Shown: positions 45,902 through 59,742, counted from the stretch's first letter. The stretch: 64,000 bases of DNA from Periplaneta americana (GCF_040183065.1 NC_091120.1:1914501-1978500); one strand, 5' to 3'. Program-made: numbers and translations. The notes: a model not told the origin generated them from the sequence alone.

Positions 45902-46888
45902 TAGGGCTAGGATTTTGATGAAACTGCATCTTTTTTGTAGTAAGACAGAAACATAGCTGCTTTAGTATTTATATGTTATGTGATAAACTGAGTGTTTTGA
46001 GACATATTTGTAAGGACATTTTTTTGCACTTTTTGCCTGTTTCAACTCATGAGAGCATCTTTTGTGTTATTCGGACATGTTTTAGGCATTTTTTCAATTT
46101 AATTTTGGCCGCAATTCCCCATAATTAATACAAATAATGTTTATGTCCTTTGATATTTTGTATACATATTTTGTCCATTAATACCCTTTATTTTTTACTT
46201 GGTTATTTAACGACGCTGTACCAACTACGAGGTCATTTATCGTCGATGGAGTTGGCGATAGTGATATGATATTTGGCGAGATGAGGCCGAGGATTCGCCA
46301 TAGATTACCTGACATTTGCCTTACGGTTGGGGAAAACCTCGGAAAAAACTCAATCTGATAATCAGCCCAAGCGAGAATCGAACCCGCGCCCGAGCGCAAC
46401 TCCGGATCGGCAGGCAAGCGCCTTAACCGACCAAGCTACGCCGGTGGCTAATGCCCATTATTTTGTATAATATTTTAATCGTTTCTCTACACAAATATTG
46501 CCCTTTTAACGTAGTACACCCCACGTAACGGATCAGTCCAACCACCCCTTCAATATAGACTCCTCTATACTTGCTAATTCCGTATAAGAGTGGCCTTGTG
46601 ATGGGTTACATGGAAACTACATCAGGTAAAATAATTAATTAAAGTGTACCACTTAGAAAAAATTGTGTAAAATTAAATAAACTTAAATGTTGGTACTAGA
46701 ATTTAATTTAATTACTAGTCCAAATATTAAGTAGCACAAAACTCCTTTTCCTACTAAGCCAATTTGAGAATGTAAGATAAACTTTTAGGGCATTTTTAAG
46801 GGCATTTTTTTTAAGATTTTTGGGTCATAAATGCATTGTTTTTAGGACATTTTTTTATGATTTATAGGTCATCAAAATCCTAGCCCTA
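45902..46888. mobile_element. hAT MITE with nested SINE
   Basis: An 8-bp duplication, gtcatgaa (45894-45901, 46889-46896), brackets inverted ends TAGGGCTAGGATTTTGATGA (near-perfect over 20 bp). Length is 987 bp including a 258-bp SINE, so the original was about 720 bp. The interior is non-coding; the phrase gcattttt repeats on both halves. Confidence 0.85.
46191..46448 (-). mobile_element. SINE type C, copy 1 (minus strand)
   Basis: On the minus strand the head has box A TAGCTTGGTCGG and box B GGTTCGATTCTC (about 46370-46385); the end is agcgtcgttaaataacc plus an A-rich tail. It is flanked by imperfect 12-bp duplications taatacccttta (46179-46190) and taatgcccatta (46449-46460). Confidence 0.8.
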
Positions 46889-46896
46889 GTCATGAA

Positions 46897-47309
46897 CAAG
46901 AACTCACTGCTCTATCAATATGACCTCCTCTTCATTTTTATAATTACAGTTACGAATGAAATTGTTATTTTTAGGCCAGAGCAAGAAGTCAACTTTAAAA
47001 TAAATCCTTTCTATGTTTTATTTTGAGACAACAATCTTTTTATGCGGGGCGTAAGGTCCCCTAAATGTGGCCCTCTTTACAGGCAAATTGTTTTCTTACT
47101 TATTTTTTTAGATTTCCAGTATTTATAATTTACCGTTAACTTGATTATTGTGATGTTTCTATTTTCTGTCTTTCATTCAGAGCAGAAGCGTACAACAATT
47201 TTTTATTACCTCAATTTTTCACAATTGTATTTTCTTCTATTTTTTTAATATCTCTCTGGCCCAATAACTCAGTGATTAAAAATGCATATTTGATATTACA
47301 CACATTTAT
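46897..47309. other. spacer, no gene recognised
   Basis: AT-rich DNA without a recognised element. Confidence 0.4.
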
Positions 47310-47998
47310 GGAATGAAGATAAATGCCAACAAGACAAAGACCATGGTCATAGGAAGAAAAAGTAAAGAACGTAAACTTGCTAATTCTAAATGAGTCAGTA
47401 GAGCAAGTGGACAGCTTCAAATACTTGGGATGTACTATAAGCAGTAACATCAGCTGCTGCCAGGAAGTCAAAAGGAGGATAGCAATGGCAAAGGAAGCTT
47501 TTATATAGAAAAAGGAGCATCTTCTGCGGACCTCTGGAGAAAGAACTAAGGAAGAAACTAGTGAAGTGCTTTGTATGGACTGTAGCATTGTATGGGGCAG
47601 AAACATGGACATTACGACGAAGTGAAGAGAAGCGAATAGAAGCATTTGATACGTGGATATGGAGAAGAATGGAGCGTGTGAAATGGACAGAGTAAGAAAC
47701 GAAGCTGTGTTGGAAAGAGTGGATGAAGAAAGAATGATGCTAAAACTGATCAGGAAGAGGAAAAGGAATTGGTTGGGTCACTGGCTGAGAAGAAACTGCC
47801 TACTGAAGAATGAACTGGAAGGAATGGTGGACGGGAGAAGAGTTCGGGGCAGAAGAAGATATCAGATGATAGACGACATTAAGATATATGGATCATATGA
47901 GGAGTCTAAGAGAAGGCAATAAATAGGAAAGACTGGAAAATGCCGGGTTTGCAGTGAAAGACCTGCCCTTGGGCAGAACACTATGAATGAATGAATGA
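47310..47998 (+). mobile_element. LINE B copy, 3' 690 bp
   Basis: It starts in the RT palm (MKINANKTKTMVIGRKSKE, about 47314-47370), then SFKYLG-type coding, a shifted middle, and an 89-codon open frame (47653-47922) with KRKRNWLGHWLRRNCLLKN and GRRVRGRRRYQMIDDIKIYG. The 3' end is ttgggcagaacactatgaat followed by a (GAAT)n tail. YADD lies upstream of the truncation. At least two frameshifts are present. Confidence 0.85.
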
Positions 47999-49345
47999 AT
48001 CTCATTATTCATAAAGTTTCTTGAACAGAACCATCCCATTTATTAGTTACTTATTTTCACTGGACATTTAACGAGTACGTCATTAATACGATTAATATTC
48101 ACCAGGAAAAATGCATTGCCTTGGAGAATAGATGTCGTGAGTTTTGGCAAGCACGCGACAATGACCAGCACGTGGGCGAGGGGGAATTTTACTCTTCACC
48201 ACAACATGTCAACCATCCCCACCAACGGCGATTAGGTTGGAAATTGCACAGACCACGTGCCATCTCCTGGCAAGACTACTGATCCACCCATTTATACGTG
48301 AAGTCATGAAATCAGTAATCCAAATTTGGACAGAGGATGGTAAGATAGTAACAACCTAGTGAAGAGGACAGAGTCAACCATAGTCAGTAGTCGAAGTTGC
48401 AGCCTTTTAGTTTGTCGAGAGGAAAGAAAAATCTTTACAAATCAATTGACCCTCCAAGCTAGGAACTGGGGTGTGGGTTGGTTGACACGTAAAGCAAGTA
48501 TTGTATGATTTATTATATTTTTGCAAAGGGCCGTGGACTTGACTGATTCGAAAAAGTATCTATTGCATGTGAACTCACCATTAATTATGTTAAGTAATTT
48601 CAATTCATTATGTCAAGAAGTTCATTTGTTAATGTTACAGAAAAAAATTCAGCAACCAAATGTATAAAAAGATATCCATGTTGTTTATGTCATATTCAGC
48701 TTTTTACTGGAATATGAGTAGGCCTAATTCAACTTTATCTTGTTTTGAAACTGCTGAAAATTAAGGTCTCCTAAAATTTATTGTCAGTTTATTAAATTTC
48801 TGATTTTTTTCGGTACAAATTCGTTACAAAACACATCTCTTTTTAAGTTTTTATTTCCCTTGCTAATGAGTTGCATATTACTACTTGAGGCACTAATTTT
48901 TAAAATGACTTTTGTTCACCTGATAACGAAAGTGAGCTTCCTGTTGGCTTCAGAACGGTCTTTGAACTACAAAATTCTTGCATTAAAAGTGGCTATTGGA
49001 ATCAAACTGACTCTTGTTCACAGCAGAATTAGCAACAAAATATTAGTTCCAGCTTTTGAGTCTAACAATCTGATGCTTCCATCTGAATCTAAATGCACCC
49101 AACCTCTTTGGTTTCAAAATGACTCTTGCCTATCTGGTAAGAAATTTTAGACCTGAAAAGTTGTTCGTGATTTCCCACAAAGTTATGGAAATGGACAAGA
49201 GTCGTTTTGAAAATAAGCTGGTCACTTCATAACTGCTGCTCATGTCATCATCAATAACTATAAATTAAATTGTTCGTTAATACAGTATTTATGCTTTGAT
49301 GGACATCTAGCCTGTGCGTTTTCCTATAAGTTATATAAAATAAAT
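47999..49345. other. spacer, no gene recognised
   Basis: A frame of 96 codons (48860-49150) lacks any domain; no repeats recognised. Confidence 0.4.
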
Positions 49346-50265
49346 ACTAGTGGCTTGTCCAGCAAATGCTGCAAACTAAGTTCATTGGACGTTCAAATAA
49401 ACATTTTTCAGATTTATTTTCAACGAAGAATACCAGACATTCTGAAAGTTATTTGCTCCCATAATAATGAAAGATTCTCTCGAGCCAATACTGAAGAGAA
49501 CCACGCATATAAATATCTACACCACACCGCCATTAAATATATGAAAAAGACCCAATCCCACTTGATTAATAACTATAAAAATATTTGATTTTTAATAATA
49601 TTATTATCTTATGTAAGTTTTATAGCTTTCAGTAACATAATATACTATATATACTATACAGCCGCCACTCAGTAAAATATAGAAATCAAAATCTAATTTA
49701 AATTATTCTCTACATCTACTTACATAACCCCAAAAGTTTCACTTTCATATCATCAATATAGCATTAATATGTATAATTAATGAAAAATAGTCGCATCATG
49801 GCATTAACTACAATAATATTTCATTTCTAATAGTAATAATGTCATCAAACCACCTCAAGTTTTGCAGTTTTTAATATCCAATACACAGCTGTACCCAGAA
49901 AATTACACACCACAGAATCGAACCTGTACATTATTTTTAGTAAGTTAAGTTTTTAATAACCAATTTAATTTGAGCTCTAAATATGTCAGCATTCTTGCAG
50001 ATCATGGCCTTCGTGTAATATTGTTTACTGTAGTGTGTGTATTGTTTTATTCTGAAATGCAATTAGCTAGTTCTCAAAACTGACGACATATGGATTTTGG
50101 AAAATAGGAAAATTATGTTGAAAAATTGACATTTCACTGAAAACTACTATTTTTCTGAAACACTTTGAGTTCCAAGCTTCAAAATGAGGGGCCATTTATT
50201 AAAATCCGTTCAGCCGTTTTCCCCTAATTTCCATTAACAGTTCAAATTATATATATATATAGATG
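49346..50265 (+). mobile_element. unclassified 0.9-kb repeat X, copy 1
   Basis: It starts actagtggcttgtccagcaa and ends with a short TA run and tagatg. Near the 3' end it contains aaaatccgttcagccgtttt. A copy of the whole repeat lies inverted at 61003-62012. The 77-codon frame at 49355-49588 is not preserved in the other copy, so coding is doubtful. It shares an ACTAG start and GTTCAGCC motif with 32867-33855. Confidence 0.8.
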
Positions 50266-52707
50266 CTACAAGTAAATAAATAGATTTAAGATTCATCCTG
50301 TGTGTGGTATCCTACGACATAAATACACCTTCATATTGGGGAAGAGTAATATTTTTGTGAAAGACATGGAAAGCTGGACAAATTATCTTCAATCTGGAAC
50401 TGAATAAACAGGCGTCATATGGCGATCAATTCAGCATTTGCAGTAAGTTGTGAGAATGTCACCTGCCGACTGAACATCTTCCTTTGAATCTGAACACTGA
50501 AACGGTGTGTTTATGTTGACAGGGCTGTATTGTCATATGGCTGACGATTTAAAATTAATACTGCATTATAATTTAAAACTAGCAATATGCGTTTTAATAA
50601 GTTCCTAATGCTTGATGTTAATTTTTAATTAGCACTGTACCTGGTTTAATTCCCGAAATGAGTAGATCACATTTTGTATTCCATTGAAGCGAAAGCAAAT
50701 TAGCATCACGCGCAACATTTTAATTAAACATGTAGGCCTGCATATCACCAGGCGCATCTGGGGAAGATATGCATTGTTGCGAAATGGGTTTGATAGGAAT
50801 TCTCACGTCTGTTATGTTAGGAGATCCCTCTGCACTTAGACAAGTTGATCCCTTACGTATAAAACTCACAGGAAGCAGGAATGAAGTGGATAGATTTCGA
50901 GTCCGGGGTGGCTAAAGTTTTGCTAACGATATTACAGGTCATCTGGGCGTCCTTCAGTTGGCATGTTGACAGATCTTCGTATCCTTATGCATGTCCTTAA
51001 CGAGTCTTCCGTGGACTAGCCCTAGCAGACTACGTACGTCACCATTAGACGTGTTCTTCCATCCTGGCTATTCCTCGCATACTAAAGTGTCTCTCATCTC
51101 CATACGGGCTATTACATATGAAATCGACCGAAATACAGAGAAAATTGACCTTACAATTTTTAAATACAACGAAACTTTTTCTGTCCGTTGACAACTGTGA
51201 TACAATGCTTTGTGCAAAGTTCGAGGCATCAGAACTTCATAGTGTTTAAATTAAAAATATTTACATTTATCGTATGTTCATAAAATTAGCAACTTTAAAC
51301 TGTTGTGGCTCCGAAACCCTTCCACCCAATGATCAAAATCATGGTTTATTTTGATGCTGAAAAGTTAAAGTTTATATGACATGTAAACAGTTTCTTACTT
51401 TTTATGGAAATGGAGAAATTTAGATCTTTCTTCATTAAGACGCCTTTGTCCACGAAAAAAATATTTTTAAAATATATGGTTAGATTCTGCATTGAAAGTA
51501 CAAATAAACACGTATTTTTTACTGGTGCACCGTTGATAAAAAAATATTGAAAATATCAAATAAAGAAAATAAATAGTACGCGCGTGAAGTAACCAGCTGA
51601 CTGTAGGTAATCGAGACAAGCAAGGCCAGGAGACAAACACGTGATGTTTCGTCTAGTAGCGCATACCTGGGCTAGCTTTATCACAAGTTTTCATAAACAC
51701 GGGATTAAAATGACGCCCAACGCTCGCTTATCTTCAGCTCTCGGCCAGTGCTTTCTGTACTGGGCCGTTCAAGTCCAGGCGTGTGAAAATAATTTATTTA
51801 ATACCCCCGAAACTTATTGCCGTGACACTAAGCAAACAATGCCGAATCCCTCTTAATAATGCAAGTTTTTTTCTCAATTTTTTTTTCACATTTTTAAAAA
51901 TAGGCAAAAAGCCTAAAAGTAAGTAAAATCAGATTATCTGTCTCTTTGTATATAATACAAATAAGTATTACTTCTTAACATAACCTACCAAATGTCAGCT
52001 TCAAAATGAGCTCCCGTTCAATGTTCTGCAGTAAATGGTTCCAGAATTCTGAGCGCTGAAAGAGGCTTGTTTTTATAAATAAGCTAAATTTGTCGCTCAA
52101 TAGTACGAAAACCGTTTGACTTTCTACAGTATATTTTTGAAAATGCACTGAGTTCAGCACCTTGTATAAATAGGGAAAAAATGAGAATATTAAAAAATGC
52201 GAGGTTTTTTACTGATCGATTTCATGTGGAATAGCCCGTACGTCTTCAGTCTGTCAACTAACCTCAGGGGCAGGGTAAAGAATTTAGGTAGGAGCAACAT
52301 CGTTTTCAATACCGTCCACGTCCGACACACACATTCCATTAAGATAGGGTTGAATATTTTGTGTGGTAGAAAGGAAAATGTTATTTGACTCCTTTGGTCG
52401 AAAACATGTGAGACACTATTACTGGGAAGGGGATGTACATTAAGTATAAATTATTCTCATCATTGACAGTATCAGCGGTTTCCCACTACATCTAGTCTTT
52501 TTTTTTTTCACAATCATTAGAGGGGGATGAAATTTTTAATTTTATAATGCGGTATATTTATGTCTTATTGGCGACATTGTCTGTTTTCTTCGCCATCTAT
52601 TCATAGAAGTAATAACTAAAGAAGCTACACTTACATGAACAAATTATGGATCACTATCGATTAGTAGGGTGTAAAATTCGACCGATGTCAGGTATACAGT
52701 ATCATCA
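50266..52707. other. spacer, no gene recognised
   Basis: 2.4 kb without a recognised gene or transposon; frames up to 71 codons show no domain. Confidence 0.4.
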
Positions 52708-52714
52708 GACACAC

Positions 52715-53677
52715 TTACTTACTTACTTACTGGATTTTAAGGAACCCGGAGGTTCATTGCCGCCCTCACATAAGCCCGCCATTGGTCCCTATCCTGAGCA
52801 AGATTAATCCATTCTCTATCATCATATCCCACCTCCCTCAAATCCATTTTAATATTATTTTCCCATTTACGTCTCGGCCTCCCCAAAGGTCTTTTTCCCT
52901 CCGGCCTCCCAACTAACACTCTATATGTATTTCTGGATTCGCCCATACGTGCTACATTCCCTACCCATCTCAAACGTCTCGATTTAATGTTCCTAATTAT
53001 GTCAGGTGAAGAATACAATGCATGCAGTTCTGTGTTGTGTAACTTTCTCCATTCTCCTGTAACTTCATCCCTCTTAGCCCGAAATATTTTCCTAAACACC
53101 TTATTCTCAAACACCCTTAACCTATGTTCCTCTCTCAAAGTGAGAGTTCAAGTTTCACAACCATAAAGAACAACCGGTAATATAACTGTTTTATAAATTC
53201 TAACTTTCAGATTTTTTGACAGCAGACTGGATGATAAAAGCTTCTCAACCGAATAATAACACACATTTCCCATATTTATTCTCTGTTTAATTTCCTCCCG
53301 AGTATAATTTATATTTGTTACTGTTGCTCCAAGATATTTGAACTTCTCCACCTCTTCAAAAGATAAACTTCCAATTTTTATATTTCCATTTCGTACAATG
53401 TTCTGGTCACGAGACATAATCATATACTTTGTCTTTTCGGGATTTACTTCCAAACCTATCTCTTTACTTGCTTCCAGTAAAATTCCCGTGTTTTCCCTAA
53501 TCGTTTGTGAATTTTCTCCTAACATATTCACGTCATCCGCATAGACAAGCAGTTGATGTAACCCGTTCAATTCCAAACCCTCTCTGTTATCCTGGACTTT
53601 CCTAATGGCATACTCTAGAGCGAAGTTAAAAAGTAAAGGTGATAGTGCATCTCCTTGCTTTAGCCGGCAGTGAATTG
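52715..53677 (-). mobile_element. LINE A copy, nearly open RT C-terminal half
   Basis: Minus strand, flanked by gacacac (52708-52714 and 53678-53684). One frame runs from the [16 protein letters not shown] palm motif (about 53660) through [11 protein letters not shown] and [12 protein letters not shown] to LYGCET, where one stop replaces the Trp codon of the family (TGA near 53147), then continues open to AMNLRVP at 52737. Apart from that stop no lesion was seen in about 940 bases. It is 5'-truncated just before the palm; the tail is (TAAG)n. Confidence 0.9.
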
Positions 53678-53689
53678 GACACACACAAC

Positions 53690-55030
53690 TGAAAATCTAT
53701 TAGTCCCCCTTTACGGGAGGGCACGGAACTGGAAGTCGCTTATATGCAAAATAAATACTTCCCAATATTTTGAAAACTAAAAATTGCGACGGCTTTAAGG
53801 TGAAATTTGATGTGTGGACCAGCGAACCATGTGAAGTCAAACACCAGAATTTATACCGATAGGGATCGCACTTGTGAGCGAGTTCGATGTCAAAATAAAT
53901 TAGAGGCGTGCAATCACAGGTTAAATGTTCATTAGAGCGTCGTTGGGATTGAAATATATTAAAATGTAATAAACCTGCAGGCATAATTACCCCACATAAA
54001 GGGCAGTTTGTGGATAAAAAACACTTTGTCAACATGAAATATTTACGTACATTTTAGAGGCAAATATTGGTTTGTTTGAAAATATCTCAAACCAGTATTG
54101 CTCAAGGTGACTAATTAATAGTGCAATAACAATTTAAATTAAACCGCAAATTAAAACAGCGTTTTCTCAACATTTAAAGAAAAGTGCTTGCGGCCACCAT
54201 TTGCTGCGACCATGGCATGTATGGCGGTCTGCTTGCACAGAGTTAGACTGAAGGGAATATTGTTCAGCTTATAAAGGATGAGTTTGTAAAGTGCTAGGTG
54301 GCCCTAGATACGGCGTTTTTGAACAGGAGATAAAAGTAAATCTTTTTTTAAATACAGCATCGTTTCATAGATAGAACATTTATTTATTTATCTATATCTA
54401 GTGGCTGGTACGATGATATGAGATCATTACACACAAAACTTCAATCAAATATGGTAAATAAATAACGAATCCAGAAATGATGCTTGGATTAAAACTGAGT
54501 GCTGCATTGGAGTTAAATCGCTCGCTTGATCTCGGTCGAGTGTCGCACCCTCGAGTGACATACGATCGGTCGTGATACGCTCGTAATAAATAGAAGCACA
54601 GTACAAGGTTATCTCACCGACATGTCTTATCTTGTATGGAAGGCGACAGATAAGATACACATATGTTTTGCTCACACGGTAAAAATAAGGCTTTATTTTC
54701 TGCGTTTATGACAAACGTTTAATGGAACGTACCAAAACAGGAACATGAAGTTATAAATAAAATAGTATGAAAAACTTCGATATAAATTTTTATTCCTAAT
54801 TAATAATTATTCAATATTTGATTTACCACATATATAATATTATAGGTCTATACATAGTGTTCCGCCTATATACTGCGAAAATGTAGAAACGTTTTACAAA
54901 ATATTATTGATATAGCAGTAGATTAATAACAATATTAGTACAGAGATAACGTCACAGAAAATATAATAAAACGAATAATCATGCTGCACAACTGTTACAG
55001 ACGCAAAGATTGATACACTAATTATTAGAG
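53690..55030. other. spacer, no gene recognised
   Basis: Frames of 111 (53700-54035) and 76 codons on the minus strand have no domain. Confidence 0.4.
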
Positions 55031-55169
<139 letters not shown>

Positions 55170-55766
55170 GAAAACTTGATACAGTTCTGCATTATCGTGA
55201 TTGTGTTCTCCGTTTATATTAATTAAATTTACATCCAATAACATCTTTCAGATGTGGCAAAAACAAAATCACTCCTGTGGGGGGGGGGGGAAACATTTAC
55301 CTACAACATTTATATTACATTTTATAGCAAGTTTTGTAGTTGTATGGAGAGGTTAGTTAAACATTGCAAAGTTTTGAAATGATAAACATCTATGATGTTA
55401 CTACACATTTCATCACTGTAACAAGAACGAATGTCTAACGCTCGGCTTATACCGTTCGAGGATTTATCGCTTGTGACAATTTTACCCATCATGCATGTGC
55501 GCTACCTATCGGATTATGCTATGAACTACTTGGCGCTCGAGCGAAAACGTCCGATGCAGACGTCTGGATTAATATCCCACCTTGATTGAAGATGCCTGAG
55601 CTAAACAACACTTTTCCGTCGGCAGGCTTAACCAGGAGGAGATGGATCTATCTTAGATAGAATATTTAGAAGTGTAATTTGAAAGACATTGATATTATGA
55701 TGTAATTCTTATTATATAGGAGTGAGAAAATACCCATTCTTACCAGCAGTATCATACTGTGGAGCC
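55170..55766. other. spacer, no gene recognised
   Basis: Contains a G homopolymer of about 12 bases (55279-55290). No element recognised. Confidence 0.4.
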
Positions 55767-55778
55767 ATACCTTTGTTT

Positions 55779-56006
55779 TTTTCCTTGGCTATTCAACTAC
55801 GCTCTGTCAACTACTGGGTTATTTAGCGCCGATGGATTTGGTGATAGTGAGATGGTATTTGGTGAGCTGGACTAAGGATTCTTCATAGATATCCTCTCAT
55901 TCGCCTTACGGCTTGGGAGAACCTCGGAAAAATTAAACCAGATAATCAACCCGAGCGGGAATCGAACCCAAACCCGAGCGCAACTCCGGATTAGCAGGAA
56001 AATGCG
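55779..56006 (-). mobile_element. SINE type C, copy 2 (minus strand)
   Basis: Similar to 46191-46448 over most of its length but missing part of the tRNA-like head after box B. It is flanked by atacctttgttt (55767-55778) and atacctttcttt (56007-56018), one mismatch in 12. Confidence 0.8.
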
Positions 56007-56329
56007 ATACCTTTCTTTACAAGATCTTTGCGAAATGGTCTTCATACGTAGCGACACGGAAATTGTTCATGCAATTGAGTCCTTTCGTATGTTTCTATGG
56101 CGTCTCGGATATTTTGCAGTATAAATTAATTAAATAATAATAAGAGAATTAAATCTACCGTTCAGAAGAGCTACTTACATTCTTAAGGTTAGTGACCTAA
56201 CTTGTACATTCGATCATCAAAGGGAGGCATTTGCTTACAAACCATAACCTTTCCAGATCATGAAGTATGGACAGGCAAAGAAAAGATGCTGTAGACCTTT
56301 ATGATAATTTACTTGGTGTGTTAGAATAT

Positions 56330-57360
56330 TTGGACTGTAATTATTTCAGTTACTATTCCAAATAATGGATTTGTTTATTTACGTTCTTCATACGGAACTA
56401 CATGTTGGGATCCCTATAGAATACATCAGGTAAATTCGTTAGAAAGAATCCAGCATAAGGCAGCGAAATTTGTTAAAGGTAAAAGAGAAGATGGAAACGA
56501 TACGATAAAATAACTTATATGGGAAACTTTGGAAAACGGACGTAGTAAAACTAGAATAACATCATTGTATAGAGCACATCTAGGTCAGAAAGCATGGGTA
56601 GACATAACGGCTCGATTAGAAAAGCCAACGTACTATGGTAGGAACGATCATGATTTTAAAATCAAATGTAGGAAACAGAAAACGGATGTAGGTAAATTCT
56701 CATTTTAAAATAGAACTATAAATGATTGGAATGACCTACCTGCAGCGGTCTTTGAGGGCTGTCCTTCCTTAAGGAGATTCAAGAATAACTTAAAAAGTTG
56801 TGTATAAAGTGCAAATTAAAATTAAGGTGACATGTATTTATTTAGCCTGACGAGTTACTCCCTCGGTTTGAATTGTAAATTATTTAAAAAATAGCGTGTA
56901 AGAGGGCCTTAGACTAGAAATGTTTGGCTTAAATGTAGTTCTGTTTATAAGTATGCATAAAGGTGTAATTATTTGTCTTTTTGAACTGTTGTATCAGTGA
57001 AGCGAGATGAGTTAGTGAAGTTATGGTTTTACAGTGCAGTGAATAGTTCCGATCAGTGATAATTGATAGCGTTAATGAAATGTGTCCTAAAGTGCCAGTG
57101 AAATGCGTCATAGTGCCACTACAGTGAGTGAGATGAGAGTAAAGTGAAAGACTATTGAAACTTATGTAGGGCCTATATATATGTAGGCTGTATTGTGAAA
57201 TTAGGTTATTTTATGTTTTATTACTAATTGTAATTATTGTGTTAAATTGTATTGTGTATTCTTATTGTATTGTGTATTGTAATTTTATTGTGTATTGTTT
57301 ATATTGCGTATACCACTGCCACCGGATGCTTGCCCACTTGCAGTGTAAATAAATACATAC
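56330..57360 (+). mobile_element. LINE F copy 1
   Basis: The coding part (56340-56810) reads SSYGTTCWDPYRIHQVN, LERIQHKAAKFVKGKRED, then FKIKCRKQKTDVGKFSF and NRTINDWNDLPAAVFEG with two in-frame stops. This is the C-terminal tail of a Jockey/CR1-like RT. The long AT-rich 3' UTR ends ccgg-rich (ccaccggatgcttgcccact) with a taaataaataca tail at 57360. Confidence 0.75.
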
Positions 57361-57845
57361 AATTCCAAATAACGTTATCTGGCATTTTGTAAAACCTCTT
57401 GAATCGCTCAGTATAGTGATGCTAATGAACACTGAGTTTCGCTGAATATGTGGTTGGCAATCCATAGGATCCATGTTTGAGATAATTAAGAGAAGGAAAG
57501 TAGGTTATTCCTTCGCTCTGACCAAATGGTGCAGATTCGATCCACAAGTCCTGCAGATACATGGATATGGATATCATTTCCCTTCACACGTTCAGAGTGT
57601 GTCATTACTTGTGGATAAATGACTATCGTTTTCTCGTCGGACATGACAGGCCATCTGGCATACCTCGTTGGAAGCAATTACATATTCAACGCAGTGTGAA
57701 CAGTTCTGCCGTGACAAATCACTGTGACTGTGTCATTTTTGGAATGCGATGTAATTTTCCGTAGCTATACAAGCTTTTTTCCGAACTAGTTGCGGTTGTA
57801 ACTAATATAAAGGGCCAACATATCGAAATTACATATTGCGTGTAT
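57361..57845. other. spacer between convergent LINE F copies
   Basis: No gene recognised; short overlapping frames only. Confidence 0.4.
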
Positions 57846-57849
57846 ATGT

Positions 57850-57979
57850 ATGTATGCATTTATTCACACTGCAATGGGTATATACCCGGTGGCAGTGATA
57901 ACTAATTACACTCAATAATGACAATAATAAACACAATTAATAAAAAATACAATTAATAATAATACTAATAATTAATACG

Positions 57980-58023
<44 letters not shown>

Positions 58024-58690
58024 GGGAACATCCTAAATTAAATGAAGTACGATCACTTAAAATAACATTTAAAGTAAATCTAATTTGTATCTCAAACCTA
58101 AGTTCGAACTAAAACCCACAAGTATGATATGTTCATATCTGCACAAGTACCTTTCAACATTACACTCATTTCGCTGTCAACTCACTCACTGCACTGGAAC
58201 TACGACACATTTCACTGATTCTATCCTGATTTCACTAACACTTCAAAAACATTTCACTGTTCAAATACTTTGCACTGCCACTATAAACTATAAAGCTTCA
58301 CTGACAGGAACACGTTTCACTTACACAACACACTTCACTGACACAACATAATTCTTCACTGATACAACACTTCAATAACAAAATATCATTTACACCCTTT
58401 AAATACTGTGTATAATTACCGTCTATTAGTAAAGTCCTTAATCCTATTTTTAAATACGTTTTTGGTTGTTGGTAAAGTCTTTAGTAAGTCTGCAGGTAAA
58501 GCATTCCAGTCCCTGATAGTACGATTGAGAAAAGAAAACTTTCCAGTGTCCGAGTTATATGTACCGAGTGTTTGAGGAGGAATAGTAAACATTTTAGGAT
58601 GGACTGCTCTGAGTAAAAATTTCGTGCAAATATGTGTCCAATTTTGAATGGGTGTGGGGATAGATTTGTTTGAATGTAGCATAACGCGTG
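57850..58690 (-). mobile_element. LINE F copy 2 (minus strand)
   Basis: The tail region (57855-57900, with ggtatatacccggtggcagt) mirrors the 3' end of copy 1. The last 88 codons (58682 to 58416) read TGKFSFLNRTIRDWNALPAD and FKNRIKDF. An AAT run lies at about 57990-58020 and a CACTT/TTCACTG-rich stretch at 58180-58360. 5'-truncated. Confidence 0.75.
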
Positions 58691-58949
58691 TTAAAAATAA
58701 TGGCGATACGGAAAGACAATTGACTTAACAATTACATTGCTATCTTATTACTTGCATTGCAACAGTGGTTCAAAAATTCCACACCGGCTTCATTGCACTT
58801 TTTCGTTCTTTTGACAACGGTAAGTCTTGTGAGAGGCAGCACAATTCATAATGCAAGAGTATTATTCCTTCGGCTATTCAACTGTTCGAAGACAGCTTAG
58901 AACCTCATAAGTGACAACAATAAGGCATCACTTTTTCTGTAGTTAATAG

Positions 58950-59470
58950 TACGTAGGATAGCAATGGCAAAGAAAGCTTAAAATATAAAAAGGAGCATCT
59001 TCTGCGGACCTCCGAAGAAAGAGACTAGTAAAGTGCTTTGTGTGGAGTGTAGCATTGTATGGGACAGAAACATGGATATTACGACGAAGTGAAGAAAAGC
59101 GAATAGAAGCATTTGGAATGTGGATATGGAGAAGAATGGAGCGTGTGAAATGAACAGACAGAATAAGAAATGAAGCTGTGTTGGAAAGAGTGGGTGAAGA
59201 AAGAATGATGCTGAAACTGATCAGAAAGAGAAAAAGGAATTGGTTGGGTCACTGGCTGAGGTCAAACTGCCTACTGAAGGATGCACTGGAAGGAATGGTG
59301 AACGGGAGAAGAGTTCGGGGTAGAAGAAGATATCAAATATGGTAGACGATATTAAGATGTAATATGGATCATATTCGGAGACTAAGAGGAAGGCAGAAAA
59401 TAGGAAAGATTGGAGAATGCTAGGTTCGCAGTGAAAGACTTGCCCTTGGGCAGAATACTTATATATGCAT
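58950..59470 (+). mobile_element. LINE B copy, 5'-truncated
   Basis: It matches 47480-47990 at DNA level: aggatagcaatggcaaagaa, gaatgtggatatggagaaga, and coding for KRNWLGHWLRSNCLLKDALE, ending ttgggcagaatactta and a degenerate atgcatgtatg tail. Frameshifts near 58985 and 59340. Confidence 0.85.
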
Positions 59471-59742
59471 GTATGTAGGTATGTACGTATATAGCCTTAC
59501 TCAAATTCATAAGAGTTCTCATTGTGTCGATAAGTCATTAGATGAAAGTAGGCCTACCACTTCAAAATAAAAGGTTATAAGTACATAAAATATTTGTGTA
59601 ATTTTGCTGTGTCACTAATTGTAATTTCTACAGCTGCTGTCAAATGTTTACCAATGAATTTCATATTACAGGAGGCCAAGACCATACCGATGAGCGAATT
59701 ATGTATTGTTAGGAAATTAAATATTTTAATAGTAATATTATA

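Noticed and set aside
47211-47645. 144-codon minus-strand frame
   Set aside because: Antisense of the LINE B coding region.
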